NCBI RefSeq assembly: GCF_900095385.1
Contig: NZ_FMID01000003.1
Coordinates: 1-40,962, forward strand
Reading direction: 5' to 3'
Source of the DNA: Methanoculleus chikugoensis
GTDB taxonomy: Archaea; Halobacteriota; Methanomicrobia; Methanomicrobiales; Methanoculleaceae
DNA: 40,962 nt
The notes beneath the pieces are model-generated. The model was not told the DNA's origin. It made no database searches and worked only from the letters and a program-made list of their open reading frames with translations. The position numbers were made by a program, and so were the translations under genes. Position 1 is the stretch's first letter. Every line of letters begins with the position of its first letter. Positions 32,388-40,766 of this stretch are shown here, piece by piece.

Positions 32388-33138
32388 GAGCATGATACTG
32401 AAACTGGGGGGGAGCGTGATCACCGACAAGTCGGGGGACTGCGCCATCGATCACGCCCGCCTGCGCGAGATTGCGGGGGAAATCGCCGCACGCCGAGAGA
32501 CCGCGCTCGTGCTCGTCCACGGCGCGGGGTCGTGCGGGCATCCCGAGGCCCGGCGCTACCGGATCAACGACGGTCTCGCCGCGGAGAACGTCCCCGGCGT
32601 CTACGAGACGCATGCCGCCGTCTCAAGCCTGAACACGGCGGTCGTCAACGCCCTGCGGGACGCGGGGGTCGAGGCGATCGGTATCCATCCCCTCGACCTC
32701 TGCCTCGCCGAAGACGGGCGCCTGGTCTCGTTCGAGACCCGCCACATCGCCGAAATGACGGAACACGGCATTGTGCCCGTGCTGCACGGCGACGTGGTGA
32801 TGGACCGGCTCCGGGGCTCCTGCATCGTCTCGGGCGACCAGCTCGTGACCCGTCTTGCCGCCGCTCTCAAAAGCAGGCGCGTGGGGCTTGCGACGGACGT
32901 TCCCGGCGTCCTCGCGAACGGCGCGGTCGTCCCGCGGATCGACCGGAGCACGGCAGAGTCGCTCGATGTCGGCGGATCGGGAAACACCGACGTGACCGGG
33001 GGGATGCGAGGCAAACTTGCGGAACTCCTGGCGCTGGCCGATGCCGGCATCGATTCACACATCTTCCATGTCTCGAAGATCGGCCGGTTCCTGGACGGCA
33101 CCGGGCATGGCGGAACAACGATAACCGCAAAGGAGTAA
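32380..33138 (+). CDS. ipk: Isopentenyl phosphate kinase
   Basis: A 252-aa amino-acid-kinase-fold enzyme that makes isopentenyl diphosphate from isopentenyl phosphate, the last step of the archaeal modified mevalonate pathway. It has ILKLGGSVITDK, VLVHGAGSCGHPEA with the family's key histidine, GIVPVLHGDVVMD, VSGDQLVTRLA, and TDVTGGMRGKLAELLALA. It overlaps mvk by eight bases and is followed after three bases by the isomerase. Confidence 0.95.
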   Translation: MTESMILKLGGSVITDKSGDCAIDHARLREIAGEIAARRETALVLVHGAGSCGHPEARRYRINDGLAAENVPGVYETHAAVSSLNTAVVNALRDAGVEAIGIHPLDLCLAEDGRLVSFETRHIAEMTEHGIVPVLHGDVVMDRLRGSCIVSGDQLVTRLAAALKSRRVGLATDVPGVLANGAVVPRIDRSTAESLDVGGSGNTDVTGGMRGKLAELLALADAGIDSHIFHVSKIGRFLDGTGHGGTTITAKE

Positions 33139-33141
33139 ACC

Positions 33142-34194
33142 ATGACAAAAGAGACCGCCACGTCTTCAAGAAAACGGGATCACCTGCAGATCTGCTGCGA
33201 GCAGCCCGTCGAGGCCGGCGACGCCGGATTCGGGGACGTGCGCCTGGTGCATAACGCCCTTCCCGAGTGCGATATGGACGCGATCGAGACGAAGACGCGA
33301 TTCCTTGATCGAGCGCTCGGCTCCCCCCTCTTCATTGCAGCGATGACCGGAGGACATCCGGACACCCTCGAGGTGAACCGGCGGCTCGCACGGGCCGCCG
33401 AACGCTACAACCTCGGCATGGGTGTCGGTTCTCAGCGAGCGGCATTGGAGAAGCCCGAACAGGAGGGGAGTTTCACCGTCGTGCGGGAGGAAGCGCCGCA
33501 TGCGTTCCTCTGCGCGAACCTGGGAATCATCCAGCTCCGCGACCACGGCATCGAGTGGGCGGAACGGGCTGTCGAGATGATCGATGCACAGGCGATCGCC
33601 ATCCACATCAATTCACTCCAGGAAGCGATTCAGCCGGAGGGCGATCACAACGCAGAGGGGTGCATCGAAGCGCTGCGCAACCTCTGCAACGAGTTCTCCT
33701 ACCCCGTCATCGTGAAGGAGACGGGTTCCGGCATATCTGCCGGAACCGCAAGAATTATCCGGGGTGCCGGAGCAAGCGCCATCGATATCGGCGGCTACGG
33801 GGGCACGTCGTGGGCGAAGATTGAACGCCTGCGGGCGAGCGGCCCCGAACTCGCCGATCTCGGGGAGGCATTCCTCTCGTGGGGCATACCGACGGTGGTG
33901 AGCCTCTGTGAGGTGCGGACGGCCGGAGGCCCGATCATCGCGACGGGCGGACTCCGAACGGGCATCGATATCGCGAAGGCCGTTGCTCTCGGGGCGGACC
34001 TCGGGGGCATGGCGCTTCCCCTCTTGAAACCGGCCATGGAGAGCGACGATGCGCTCTTTGCAGCCGTCGAGGCGATGCACCGCGAACTCCGCGCGGCGAT
34101 GTTCCTGACGGGATCCCGGTCTGTAGCGGATCTCCGGCACACCAGGACGTATATAACCGGCCTGACCCGGCAAATGATTGAAAACAGCGACTAA
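33142..34194 (+). CDS. fni: Type 2 isopentenyl-diphosphate delta-isomerase
   Basis: A 350-aa FMN enzyme that interconverts IPP and DMAPP. Motifs: SRKRDHLQICCEQPVEA, LFIAAMTGGHPDTLEVNRRL, GMGVGSQRAALEKPE, AIHINSLQEAIQPEGDH (metal and substrate site), VIVKETGSGIS, IDIGGYGGTSWAKIE and the FMN phosphate site IIATGGLRTGIDIAKAVALG. It has a ribosome-binding site, AAGGAG, before the ATG. Confidence 0.96.
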   Translation: MTKETATSSRKRDHLQICCEQPVEAGDAGFGDVRLVHNALPECDMDAIETKTRFLDRALGSPLFIAAMTGGHPDTLEVNRRLARAAERYNLGMGVGSQRAALEKPEQEGSFTVVREEAPHAFLCANLGIIQLRDHGIEWAERAVEMIDAQAIAIHINSLQEAIQPEGDHNAEGCIEALRNLCNEFSYPVIVKETGSGISAGTARIIRGAGASAIDIGGYGGTSWAKIERLRASGPELADLGEAFLSWGIPTVVSLCEVRTAGGPIIATGGLRTGIDIAKAVALGADLGGMALPLLKPAMESDDALFAAVEAMHRELRAAMFLTGSRSVADLRHTRTYITGLTRQMIENSD

Positions 34195-34222
34195 CAACGG
34201 AAAAACTCTACAAGGAGGCTAC

Positions 34223-35560
34223 ATGGATATTGAAATCATAGCAGTGGGCGGATATAACGAAGTCGGTAGAAATATGACTGCCGTCCGCTGCGGAAAAGAG
34301 ATTGTCATCTTTGATATGGGCCTGCGGCTCGACCAGGTGATGATCCACGAGGATGCTGATATCGAGAATATGCATTCCCTGGACCTGATCGAGATGAAGG
34401 CCATTCCTGATGACACCATCATGAATGCTATCGAGGGGAGCGTCAAGGCTATCGTCTGTTCGCACGGACACCTTGACCATATCGGTGCGATCCCGAAACT
34501 GGCGCACCGCTACAACGCCCCGATCATCAGCACGCCCTACACTTCGGAACTGATCCGGCAGCAGATTGCAGGCGAACAGAAGTTCGGGGTGAACAACAAA
34601 CTCTTCGCCCTGAAAGCCGGGCAGCGCTACACCATCTCCCCGCACCTGACGCTCGAGTTCGTGCGTGCCCAGCACTCGATCATCGACACCGTCTTCCCGG
34701 TCCTGCACACCCCGCGGGGCGCGGTCGTCTACGCAAACGACTTCAAACTCGACCGGACGCCGGTGCTCGGGGAGCCCCCGGACTTTGCCCGGCTGCGCCA
34801 GATCGGGAAGGAGGGCGTCATCGCTCTCATCACGGAGAGCGTCAACATCGCCGACAAGGGCCGCTGCCCGAGCGAGCGGGTCGCGCGGGACCTGGTGCGG
34901 GACACTATCACGAGTTACGAGGACGACAAGAGCGCCATATTCGTCTCGACGTTCTCGTCGCACATCTCCCGCGTGAAGACGATCGCCGAATGCGCTCACG
35001 AGATCGGCAGAAAACCGGTCCTCCTCGGGCGCTCGATGGAGCGCTACAGCTCGGCGGCCGAACAGCTCAAACTGGTCGGGTTCCCCGAGACCCTCTCGAT
35101 GTTCGGCAACCGGCGGACGGTTGACCGGACGCTGCGGCGGATCATGAAGACCGGGAAGGACAAGTTCCTCCCGATCGTCACCGGCCACCAGGGAGAATCG
35201 GGCGCCATCCTCACAAGGATCGTGATGGGGGATACCCCCTACAAGCTGGAGAAGGGCGACAAGATCCTCTTCTCGGCGAAGGTGATCCCGAACCCGATGA
35301 ACCACGGGCAGCGCTACCTGGTCGAGGCCCGTGCGAAGATGGCGGGCGTGCGGATCTTCGACGACCTGCACGTCTCGGGCCACGCGTACAAAGAGGATCA
35401 CTACGAGTTCCTCCACCTCTTGAACCCGCAGCACGTCATCCCGTCCCACGGCGACATCGGGATGACCGGCGAGTACGCGAAGTTCGCGGAGGAGATCGGA
35501 TATACCCTCGACAACGACCTTCACGTCATGAGGAACGGGAAGAGTATCCTGATAAAGTAG
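34223..35560 (+). CDS. rnj: RNase J (archaeal type, beta-CASP)
   Basis: A 445-aa metallo-beta-lactamase/beta-CASP nuclease, acting as a 5'-3' exoribonuclease in RNA decay. The zinc motif is CSHGHLDHIGAIPKL, with further metal ligands in RAQHSIIDT and VVYANDFKLD. Beta-CASP motifs: FVSTFSSHISRVKTIAECAH, GRSMERY, IVTGHQGESGAIL, and the C-terminal LHVSGHAYKEDHYEFLHLL followed by IPSHGD. The start at 34223 follows a perfect AAGGAGG. Codons further upstream in frame overlap the fni end and are not family-like. It lies between isoprenoid genes, an arrangement seen in other methanogens. Confidence 0.95.
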   Translation: MDIEIIAVGGYNEVGRNMTAVRCGKEIVIFDMGLRLDQVMIHEDADIENMHSLDLIEMKAIPDDTIMNAIEGSVKAIVCSHGHLDHIGAIPKLAHRYNAPIISTPYTSELIRQQIAGEQKFGVNNKLFALKAGQRYTISPHLTLEFVRAQHSIIDTVFPVLHTPRGAVVYANDFKLDRTPVLGEPPDFARLRQIGKEGVIALITESVNIADKGRCPSERVARDLVRDTITSYEDDKSAIFVSTFSSHISRVKTIAECAHEIGRKPVLLGRSMERYSSAAEQLKLVGFPETLSMFGNRRTVDRTLRRIMKTGKDKFLPIVTGHQGESGAILTRIVMGDTPYKLEKGDKILFSAKVIPNPMNHGQRYLVEARAKMAGVRIFDDLHVSGHAYKEDHYEFLHLLNPQHVIPSHGDIGMTGEYAKFAEEIGYTLDNDLHVMRNGKSILIK

Positions 35561-35568
35561 GAGAATCT

Positions 35569-36534
35569 ATGACGACGCTTGAAGACTACCTGGAGATGAA
35601 TGCTGAGCGGATAGACAAAGCGCTTCACCGTTACTTTGGAGACGTTCACGGCGATCTCTTCCGGGCGAGCGCTCATCTGCTGCTTGCGGGCGGCAAACGC
35701 CTCCGCCCGGCGGTCGTCATCCTCGCTGCGGATGCGGTGAGAAAGGGGAGCTCCGACGACCTGCTCCCTGCCGCCCTTTCGCTCGAACTGACCCACAACT
35801 TCACCCTCATCCACGACGACATCATGGACGGCGACGCCGTCCGGCGCGGCGTGCCGACGGTGCATACGGTCTGGGACGAACCGACGGCGATCCTTGCGGG
35901 AGATGTTCTCTACGCAAAGGCGTTCGAGTTCATCTGCCTCTCGGAAGCCACGGACACCGCCAAGATCCGGGCGGTGAAGATGCTTGCCCGGACGTGCACT
36001 GATATCTGCGACGGGCAGAGTATGGACATGGCGTTCGAGAAGCGCGACGACGTCCTGGAGGTGGAGTACCTGGAGATGGTCAGCAAGAAGACCGGCGTGC
36101 TCTACGGGGCATCCGCCGCCATCGGCGGGATCCTTGCCGGAGCGAACCCCGTTCAGGCCGACGCCCTCTACCAGTACGGTGTGAACAGCGGCATCGCGTT
36201 CCAGATCCAGGACGATCTCATCGATCTCCTCGCGAGCAGCGATGTGACCGGCAAGGACCGGGCCTCGGACATCCGGGAAGGAAAGCAGACCCTGATCGCC
36301 ATCCGGGCACGGGAGAAGGGGCTCGATCTCGCCCCGTACCGGAGGAGACTCTCCGGTGCGGAGATCGACGACCTGATCGCCCGGCTCGGGGAGGCCGGCG
36401 TCATCGACGAGGTCAGGGCGGTTGCCGTCGAGCGGGCCGCCGTCGCGAAACAGGCGCTCTCGGTCATCCCGGACTCGGAGGAGAAGCGTCTTCTCGGCGA
36501 TATCGCCGATTTCTTCATCGCTCGAGGCAACTGA
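35569..36534 (+). CDS. idsA: Geranylgeranyl diphosphate synthase-type polyprenyl synthetase
   Basis: A 321-aa trans-prenyltransferase that makes the C15-C20 (or longer) chains for ether lipids. The first aspartate motif is LIHDDIMD (Asp83, 84, 87) followed by RRGVPTVHT; the second is FQIQDDLIDLL at about residue 215. GGKRLRP is at residues 41-47. The chain length cannot be fixed by eye. It starts eight bases after the RNase J stop, with AGGAG upstream, and is followed by gltX. Confidence 0.95.
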   Translation: MTTLEDYLEMNAERIDKALHRYFGDVHGDLFRASAHLLLAGGKRLRPAVVILAADAVRKGSSDDLLPAALSLELTHNFTLIHDDIMDGDAVRRGVPTVHTVWDEPTAILAGDVLYAKAFEFICLSEATDTAKIRAVKMLARTCTDICDGQSMDMAFEKRDDVLEVEYLEMVSKKTGVLYGASAAIGGILAGANPVQADALYQYGVNSGIAFQIQDDLIDLLASSDVTGKDRASDIREGKQTLIAIRAREKGLDLAPYRRRLSGAEIDDLIARLGEAGVIDEVRAVAVERAAVAKQALSVIPDSEEKRLLGDIADFFIARGN

Positions 36535-36538
36535 TACC

Positions 36539-38224
36539 ATGGAGACCGATATCGAGCGCCTGCTCTATATCTACGCTCTGCAGAACGCGGTGAAGCACGA
36601 CAGCGCCCCGAAGAGCGGGACGGTCATCGGCACGGTGCTCGGCAAGCACCCGGAGTTCCGGAGCCGGGCGAAGGAACTCGGCCCTCTTGCAGGGAAGGCG
36701 GTCGCAGAGGTGGCGAAGATGAGCGCGGCCGAGCGCAAAAGCCGTCTTCTGGAACTCGCGCCCGAACTCGTTGCGGAACTCACCGAGACGCACGAGAAGT
36801 CGAGGGAACTCCCCGCGCTCGAGGGTGCGGAGAACGGCGTGGTGATGCGGTTCGCGCCGAACCCGAGCGGGCCGCTGCACCTCGGGCACGCCCGCGCATC
36901 CGTCCTGAACGACTACTACGTCAGGCGCTACGGCGGGCGATACGTCCTCCGCGTCGAGGATACCGACCCGAGGAGGGTCGATCCCGAGGCATACGCGATG
37001 GTCCTCGAGGACATCGAGTGGCTGGGACTCGGGATCACCGATATCGTCTACCAGAGCGACCGCCTCGATATCTACTACGATTGGTGCAGGAAACTGATCG
37101 AACTCGGCGGCGCCTACGTCTGCGTCTGCGACTCCGAGCGCTTCCGCGAACTCAAACTCAAGGGAAAGGCCTGCCCCTGCCGGGAGCGGACGGTGGAGGA
37201 GAACCTGGAACTCTGGCAGAAGATGCTTGATGGGGAGTTCTACGAGGGCGACGCGACCGTCCGGGTGAAGACGGAGCTCGACCACCCCGACCCGGCGATG
37301 CGGGACTACTCGGCGATGCGGATCGTGAACGCGCCTCTCCACCCGCGGGTGGAGAACACGGTCTTTCCGCTGATGAACTTCTCGGTCGCGGTGGACGACC
37401 ACCTGCTCGGGATCACCCACGTCATCCGCGGGAAGGACCATATCGCGAACACGAGACGCCAGCGCTACCTCTTCGACTACTTCGGGTGGAAGCCGCCGGT
37501 CTACCGCCACTACGGCCGGATGGGGATATCGGGCGTCGTCCTCTCGACGTCGGGGATGCGCGAGGGGATCCGGAGCGGCCTTTACACCGGCTGGGACGAC
37601 ATTCACCTCGGGACGATGCGGGCGATCGCGCGCCGCGGTATCGAGCCGGAGGCAGTCCGGAACGCCATGATCGATATCGGGATCGGGGAGACCGATATAT
37701 CGTTCTCCTGGGAGAACCTGTATGCCCGGAACAAGGAACTCGTCGATCCGAAGGCGAACCGCTACTTCTTCGTCCCCGACCCGGTCGAGGTGACCGTCGA
37801 GGAGGGACCGCGCCGCGAGGCCCACGCGGCGCTCCACCCGAGCGATCCCGCCCGGGGGGTCCGCACCCTCGTCGCGGAGGGGAGGATCCTCCTCCCGCGG
37901 GCGGATATCGAAGGGCGGAGCATGGTCCGGTTAAAAGACCTCTACAACATCAGGATCGCGTGGGACGGCGATACGCCGCGGGTATCTTACGCTGGCGACT
38001 CGCTTGAGGAGGCCCGGAGCGAGAAGGCGCCGATCATCCAGTGGCTGCCGGCGGAGACGAAACTTCCCTGCACGCTTCTCCGTCAGGACGGGAGCCTTGA
38101 GGGGTTCTGCGAGCCGCTCGTCGCCGGAGAGACGGACCGTGTCGTCCAGTTCGAGCGGATCGGGTTTGCCCGGGTCGACTCGGTGGACGACGGCCGGGTA
38201 AGCGCGTATTTTGCGCACCGGTAA
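36539..38224 (+). CDS. gltX: Glutamyl-tRNA synthetase (archaeal type)
   Basis: A 561-aa class I synthetase. Residues 1-100 are the archaeal/eukaryotic N-terminal helical part. The catalytic domain begins VVMRFAPNPSGPLHLGHARA (HIGH motif is HLGH) and continues YVLRVEDTDPRRVDPEAY. The second signature is around GVVLSTSGMREGI. The beta-barrel anticodon-binding C-terminus (from about residue 400) marks the GlnRS-like archaeal form, which usually charges both tRNA-Glu and tRNA-Gln. It starts four bases after the idsA stop. It is the last gene of the long operon. Confidence 0.96.
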   Translation: METDIERLLYIYALQNAVKHDSAPKSGTVIGTVLGKHPEFRSRAKELGPLAGKAVAEVAKMSAAERKSRLLELAPELVAELTETHEKSRELPALEGAENGVVMRFAPNPSGPLHLGHARASVLNDYYVRRYGGRYVLRVEDTDPRRVDPEAYAMVLEDIEWLGLGITDIVYQSDRLDIYYDWCRKLIELGGAYVCVCDSERFRELKLKGKACPCRERTVEENLELWQKMLDGEFYEGDATVRVKTELDHPDPAMRDYSAMRIVNAPLHPRVENTVFPLMNFSVAVDDHLLGITHVIRGKDHIANTRRQRYLFDYFGWKPPVYRHYGRMGISGVVLSTSGMREGIRSGLYTGWDDIHLGTMRAIARRGIEPEAVRNAMIDIGIGETDISFSWENLYARNKELVDPKANRYFFVPDPVEVTVEEGPRREAHAALHPSDPARGVRTLVAEGRILLPRADIEGRSMVRLKDLYNIRIAWDGDTPRVSYAGDSLEEARSEKAPIIQWLPAETKLPCTLLRQDGSLEGFCEPLVAGETDRVVQFERIGFARVDSVDDGRVSAYFAHR

Positions 38225-38234
38225 GACAATTCAT

Positions 38235-38251
38235 CCTCTTTTTGGAAGAGG
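38235..38251 (+). terminator. Hairpin after gltX
   Basis: CCTCTT (38235-38240) and AAGAGG (38246-38251) pair perfectly around a TTTGG loop, 11 bases after the gltX stop. No T-run follows, but position and the T-rich loop suggest the end of the operon. Confidence 0.45.
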
Positions 38252-38546
38252 TGCCGGCCCGGAGCGTTACGGTCGCATGTATCATGCCCCTCAACGATCG
38301 TCTCGATTCTGAAAGATCGACATGTATACGATAAAGCGCCGGCGGCTGCGGGTTGGCCCGGGGATAAGTCCGTTCGCAGCACAGCGTGCACGAACTCCGG
38401 CAACGGATCGGCGGACCCATCTTCGGTCAACGGCTACCGGCATTCGATACCCTGCCCGCTCGTCCCGGAGAGGAAACGGTATATCCTTCCAGCGTGCCTG
38501 CAGGGGGTGCGGGAAGAGCACCGGGCTTCGCGGCTCGGATAAATGG
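38252..38546. other. Non-coding gap after gltX
   Basis: About 300 GC-rich bases with open frames on both strands, but none shows protein-like composition, a ribosome-binding site or any family I recognise. It may contain the eroded remains of a gene. Nothing further can be supported. Confidence 0.4.
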
Positions 38547-38601
38547 TTGTTAATTAACAAATAAGGAATGTCGAGTTCTTTTATTTAACAAGGTATAAAT
38601 A
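38547..38601 (+). promoter_or_regulatory. Promoter with 14-bp palindrome and TATA box
   Basis: TTGTTAATTAACAA (38547-38560) is a perfect palindrome. TATAAATA (38594-38601) lies 32-39 bases before the ATG at 38633. The palindrome is 34 bases upstream of the TATA box, where an archaeal activator could bind; a regulator is not identified. Confidence 0.55.
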
Positions 38602-38632
38602 GACCGAGATCCATCGATTTATATGTGGTGGA

Positions 38633-39076
38633 ATGAGCGACCTTGTCGTGCTGACTTCGAACAAGGGCCAGGGAACGAGGACCGCCGCGTTGCTGCTCGA
38701 AGAGAAGTTCCGAAACGACGGGTACAGCGTTGCCTGCCTGGTGACGGACAACGGCCGCCTCGATGTCTACTCCATCCCCCTCGAAGCGGCACATGGCAAG
38801 GGAGCGTTCGAACGATGGGTGCCGGCGGGCTACGATAAGTACATCTTTGAGGTTACGTTCCCGTACTCCCCCATCGGCGCCGCGTACATCGATTTCTTCA
38901 GAAATATCAACGAGGTCGTCTCGTACGATCTTCGGGATACCTTGAAACTGCACGTCCTTGACCCGAAGAACAGGGCGGCCGAGAACAACCCCGACGTCAC
39001 GGCCGCGCCGGACCTCGCCCCGCAGGCCCTGCTCCGGGAGCGGTATCTGGCCGACGACGGACTCACGGAGGCCTGA
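38633..39076 (+). CDS. Small protein with a degenerate P-loop-like N-terminus
   Basis: A 147-aa soluble protein. It starts SDLVVLTSNKGQGTRTAALL, then RNDGYSVACLVTDNG, like the first strand, P-loop and second strand of ParA/dethiobiotin-synthetase-type NTPases. The P-loop lysine is replaced (GQGTRT for GxGKT) and the rest is much shorter than those families. The middle (YDKYIFEVTFPYSPIGAAYI) is hydrophobic/aromatic but not a membrane segment. No function can be assigned. It heads a run of small genes that follow one another closely, behind a strong TATA box. Confidence 0.65.
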   Translation: MSDLVVLTSNKGQGTRTAALLLEEKFRNDGYSVACLVTDNGRLDVYSIPLEAAHGKGAFERWVPAGYDKYIFEVTFPYSPIGAAYIDFFRNINEVVSYDLRDTLKLHVLDPKNRAAENNPDVTAAPDLAPQALLRERYLADDGLTEA

Positions 39077-39079
39077 TAC

Positions 39080-39430
39080 ATGAACTGTGGCAATCTCCCC
39101 ATGGTGACCCTGGTCGAACCGGCAGGCCCCGAAATCAGCGATCCCTATGTTTACGGGGCAGAACGAACGTTTACCGCTTCGGTCAATCAGACTGCCGCAT
39201 TGAAGTTCTACCTGGACGGTGCACTGGTGCAGACGTTTCCGAACGTGACGGAAGTGTCCCATCCGTTCCGGATACCGTTTCTGGGCACCCATACGGTGCG
39301 GGTCGTTGCACAGAACGCCAACGGCTCCGGGGAAAACTGCTGGACCTGGAGCGTCTTCGTCGCAACGCCCGATGCGGTATCTCTGATCGATAAAATCAGC
39401 ACCGCCGCCCCGGAGGAAGCAGAAAAATGA
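39080..39430 (+). CDS. Ig-like/PKD-like domain protein
   Basis: A 116-aa protein that is almost entirely one beta-sandwich domain. The pattern LKFYLDGALVQTFPNVTEVS ... LGTHTVRVVAQNANGSGENC followed by WTWSVFV resembles the (W/F)YLDGxxVQ...GTHxVxxxAxNANGxxxxxWxWxV repeats of methanogen surface proteins. No signal peptide is visible, which is odd for this domain type. It starts three bases after the previous stop, and its own stop overlaps the next start. Confidence 0.6.
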   Translation: MNCGNLPMVTLVEPAGPEISDPYVYGAERTFTASVNQTAALKFYLDGALVQTFPNVTEVSHPFRIPFLGTHTVRVVAQNANGSGENCWTWSVFVATPDAVSLIDKISTAAPEEAEK

Positions 39431-39582
39431 TAAAACCGGCTGTACGAATCATCGCCGCCGTTGTCGCAATCGGAGTCGTCTGTTGCGCGGCAGCGCTGAT
39501 CGCAGCGATGCACCCTTCTGAAGAGGCTAAAAATGCAACGCCCGAACGAGTGCCTGAAGAAGTACGGGGGGCGAGAGCATGA
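39427..39582 (+). CDS. 51-aa single-pass membrane peptide
   Basis: A short frame linked to both neighbours by four-base ATGA overlaps (39427-39430 and 39579-39582). The product has a basic start (MIKPAVR), one hydrophobic segment (IIAAVVAIGVVCCAAALIAA) and a charged tail rich in Glu and Arg. The tight overlaps support real translation. It could be a membrane anchor or a lipoprotein-like signal for the products beside it; this is inference. Confidence 0.6.
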   Translation: MIKPAVRIIAAVVAIGVVCCAAALIAAMHPSEEAKNATPERVPEEVRGARA

Positions 39583-40642
39583 CATCGGAAGAGCTCATGA
39601 AGCGGGCCCAGGAGATATATGAGTCCTTGCATAGGTCTGGAATCGTGGAGCGAGCGCTGGAAGAGGCAAATATGATGCCGGAGGAGTTGCCCGACGACGT
39701 AACGGAAGAAGTGAAAGCCACCGTGGAGTTCGAAGATATTATCCGAACGTGGGAGTTCGATCCCCAAAATAAGCAGGTCGTCATCCATGCGGTCTTCGCA
39801 TGGAATGAAGAGCATGAAATGGAGTTGAATGCCGTTCAGGGCAGACAGGTCGACGGCTGGACTTTTAACGTCGTCTGGGAGCCATATGTGTCTTCGTTCG
39901 TGAGGCGAGCGCTGAAAGAGGCAAATATGACGCTGGAAGAGTTGCCCGATGAAGTCAAAGAGGAGATGGAAAACACCGAAATCGGGGGTATGCGGAAGTG
40001 GGAACTCGATCCTCAAAACAACCGGGTCATCGTCTATACGTACATCATACGGAGTGAAGAGTATGAAGCGGAGGTGAAGCCGTTCAGGGCAGAGAGGCCG
40101 GCGGCTGGACATTTAGCGTCGTTCAGGAACAATATGTGCCCGAAGACGTGAGGCGAGCATTGAACGAGGCAAATATGGCGCCGGAGGAGCTGCCGGAGGA
40201 GTTGAAAGAGGAGATAAAACATCTACAACAAAACTATGGAGCCAGGGAATTTGTCATAATTAGATGGGAATTTGACTCAAAAGACAAACAAGTCATCATC
40301 CACGCGTCCTCCATACTGAACGAAAATAAGGTGAACGCCATTCAGGGCAGGCAGGTCGGCGGCTGGACCTTTCAGGTCATTCACGATGCCGATAATGAGA
40401 AAGAATATAAGAAAGAGTTAGAGCAGCTTGGGGCCAAACTGGTACAACTCCGGGAGGACCATCCCGAATTGCAGATATCGAGTTTCATGACATCGTCCAC
40501 CGAGATCGGGGTTTGGGTGTTCAACCGCACACCCGAAAACGAGGCGTTGAACGGCACTGTGATACGCAACAGGACGGTTCAGATCTACTGGAGTCCTATC
40601 GATTATGCAATCAGGATGGCGATAGAGGAGGCAGGATGGTGA
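39579..40642 (+). pseudogene. Three-repeat protein gene broken by a one-base frameshift
   Basis: Three units of about 82 aa are visible. Each begins V(E/R)RAL(E/K/N)EANM followed by EELP, has a middle strand W-E-(F/L)-D-(P/S)-x-(N/D)-(K/N)-x-V-I, and ends (A-V/I)-QGR followed by GWTF. Units 1 and 2 are in the frame from 39579, which hits a stop at 40149-40151. At 40077-40079 the frame should continue as AVQGREAGGWTFSVVQEQYV but is one base short (AA instead of AAN before GCC); in the new frame unit 3 reads on to 40642 without a break. Restoring one base gives a single product of about 354 aa. The family is unknown to me. It may be a pseudogene, a sequencing error or a recoding site. Confidence 0.75.
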
Positions 40643-40766
40643 GAGAGCAAACGTTGAGGCAACCGGGGACAGGGGGCACAGCGACCGCAACGAACGCCGA
40701 CCGGCCCGGAGAGAACCGCCGGAACCGGAACCCGACCGGCACCGGGGCCGGGGTGAGAGGTGTCGG

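Noticed and set aside
34208-35524. 438-codon open frame on the minus strand across RNase J
   Set aside because: Antisense shadow; the plus strand carries all RNase J motifs.
36515-37837. 440-codon open frame on the minus strand across gltX
   Set aside because: Antisense shadow of the synthetase gene, with no recognisable domain.
38322-38564. 80-codon open frame after gltX
   Set aside because: Arg/Gly-rich composition with no conserved pattern and no ribosome-binding site; it runs into the promoter of the next gene.
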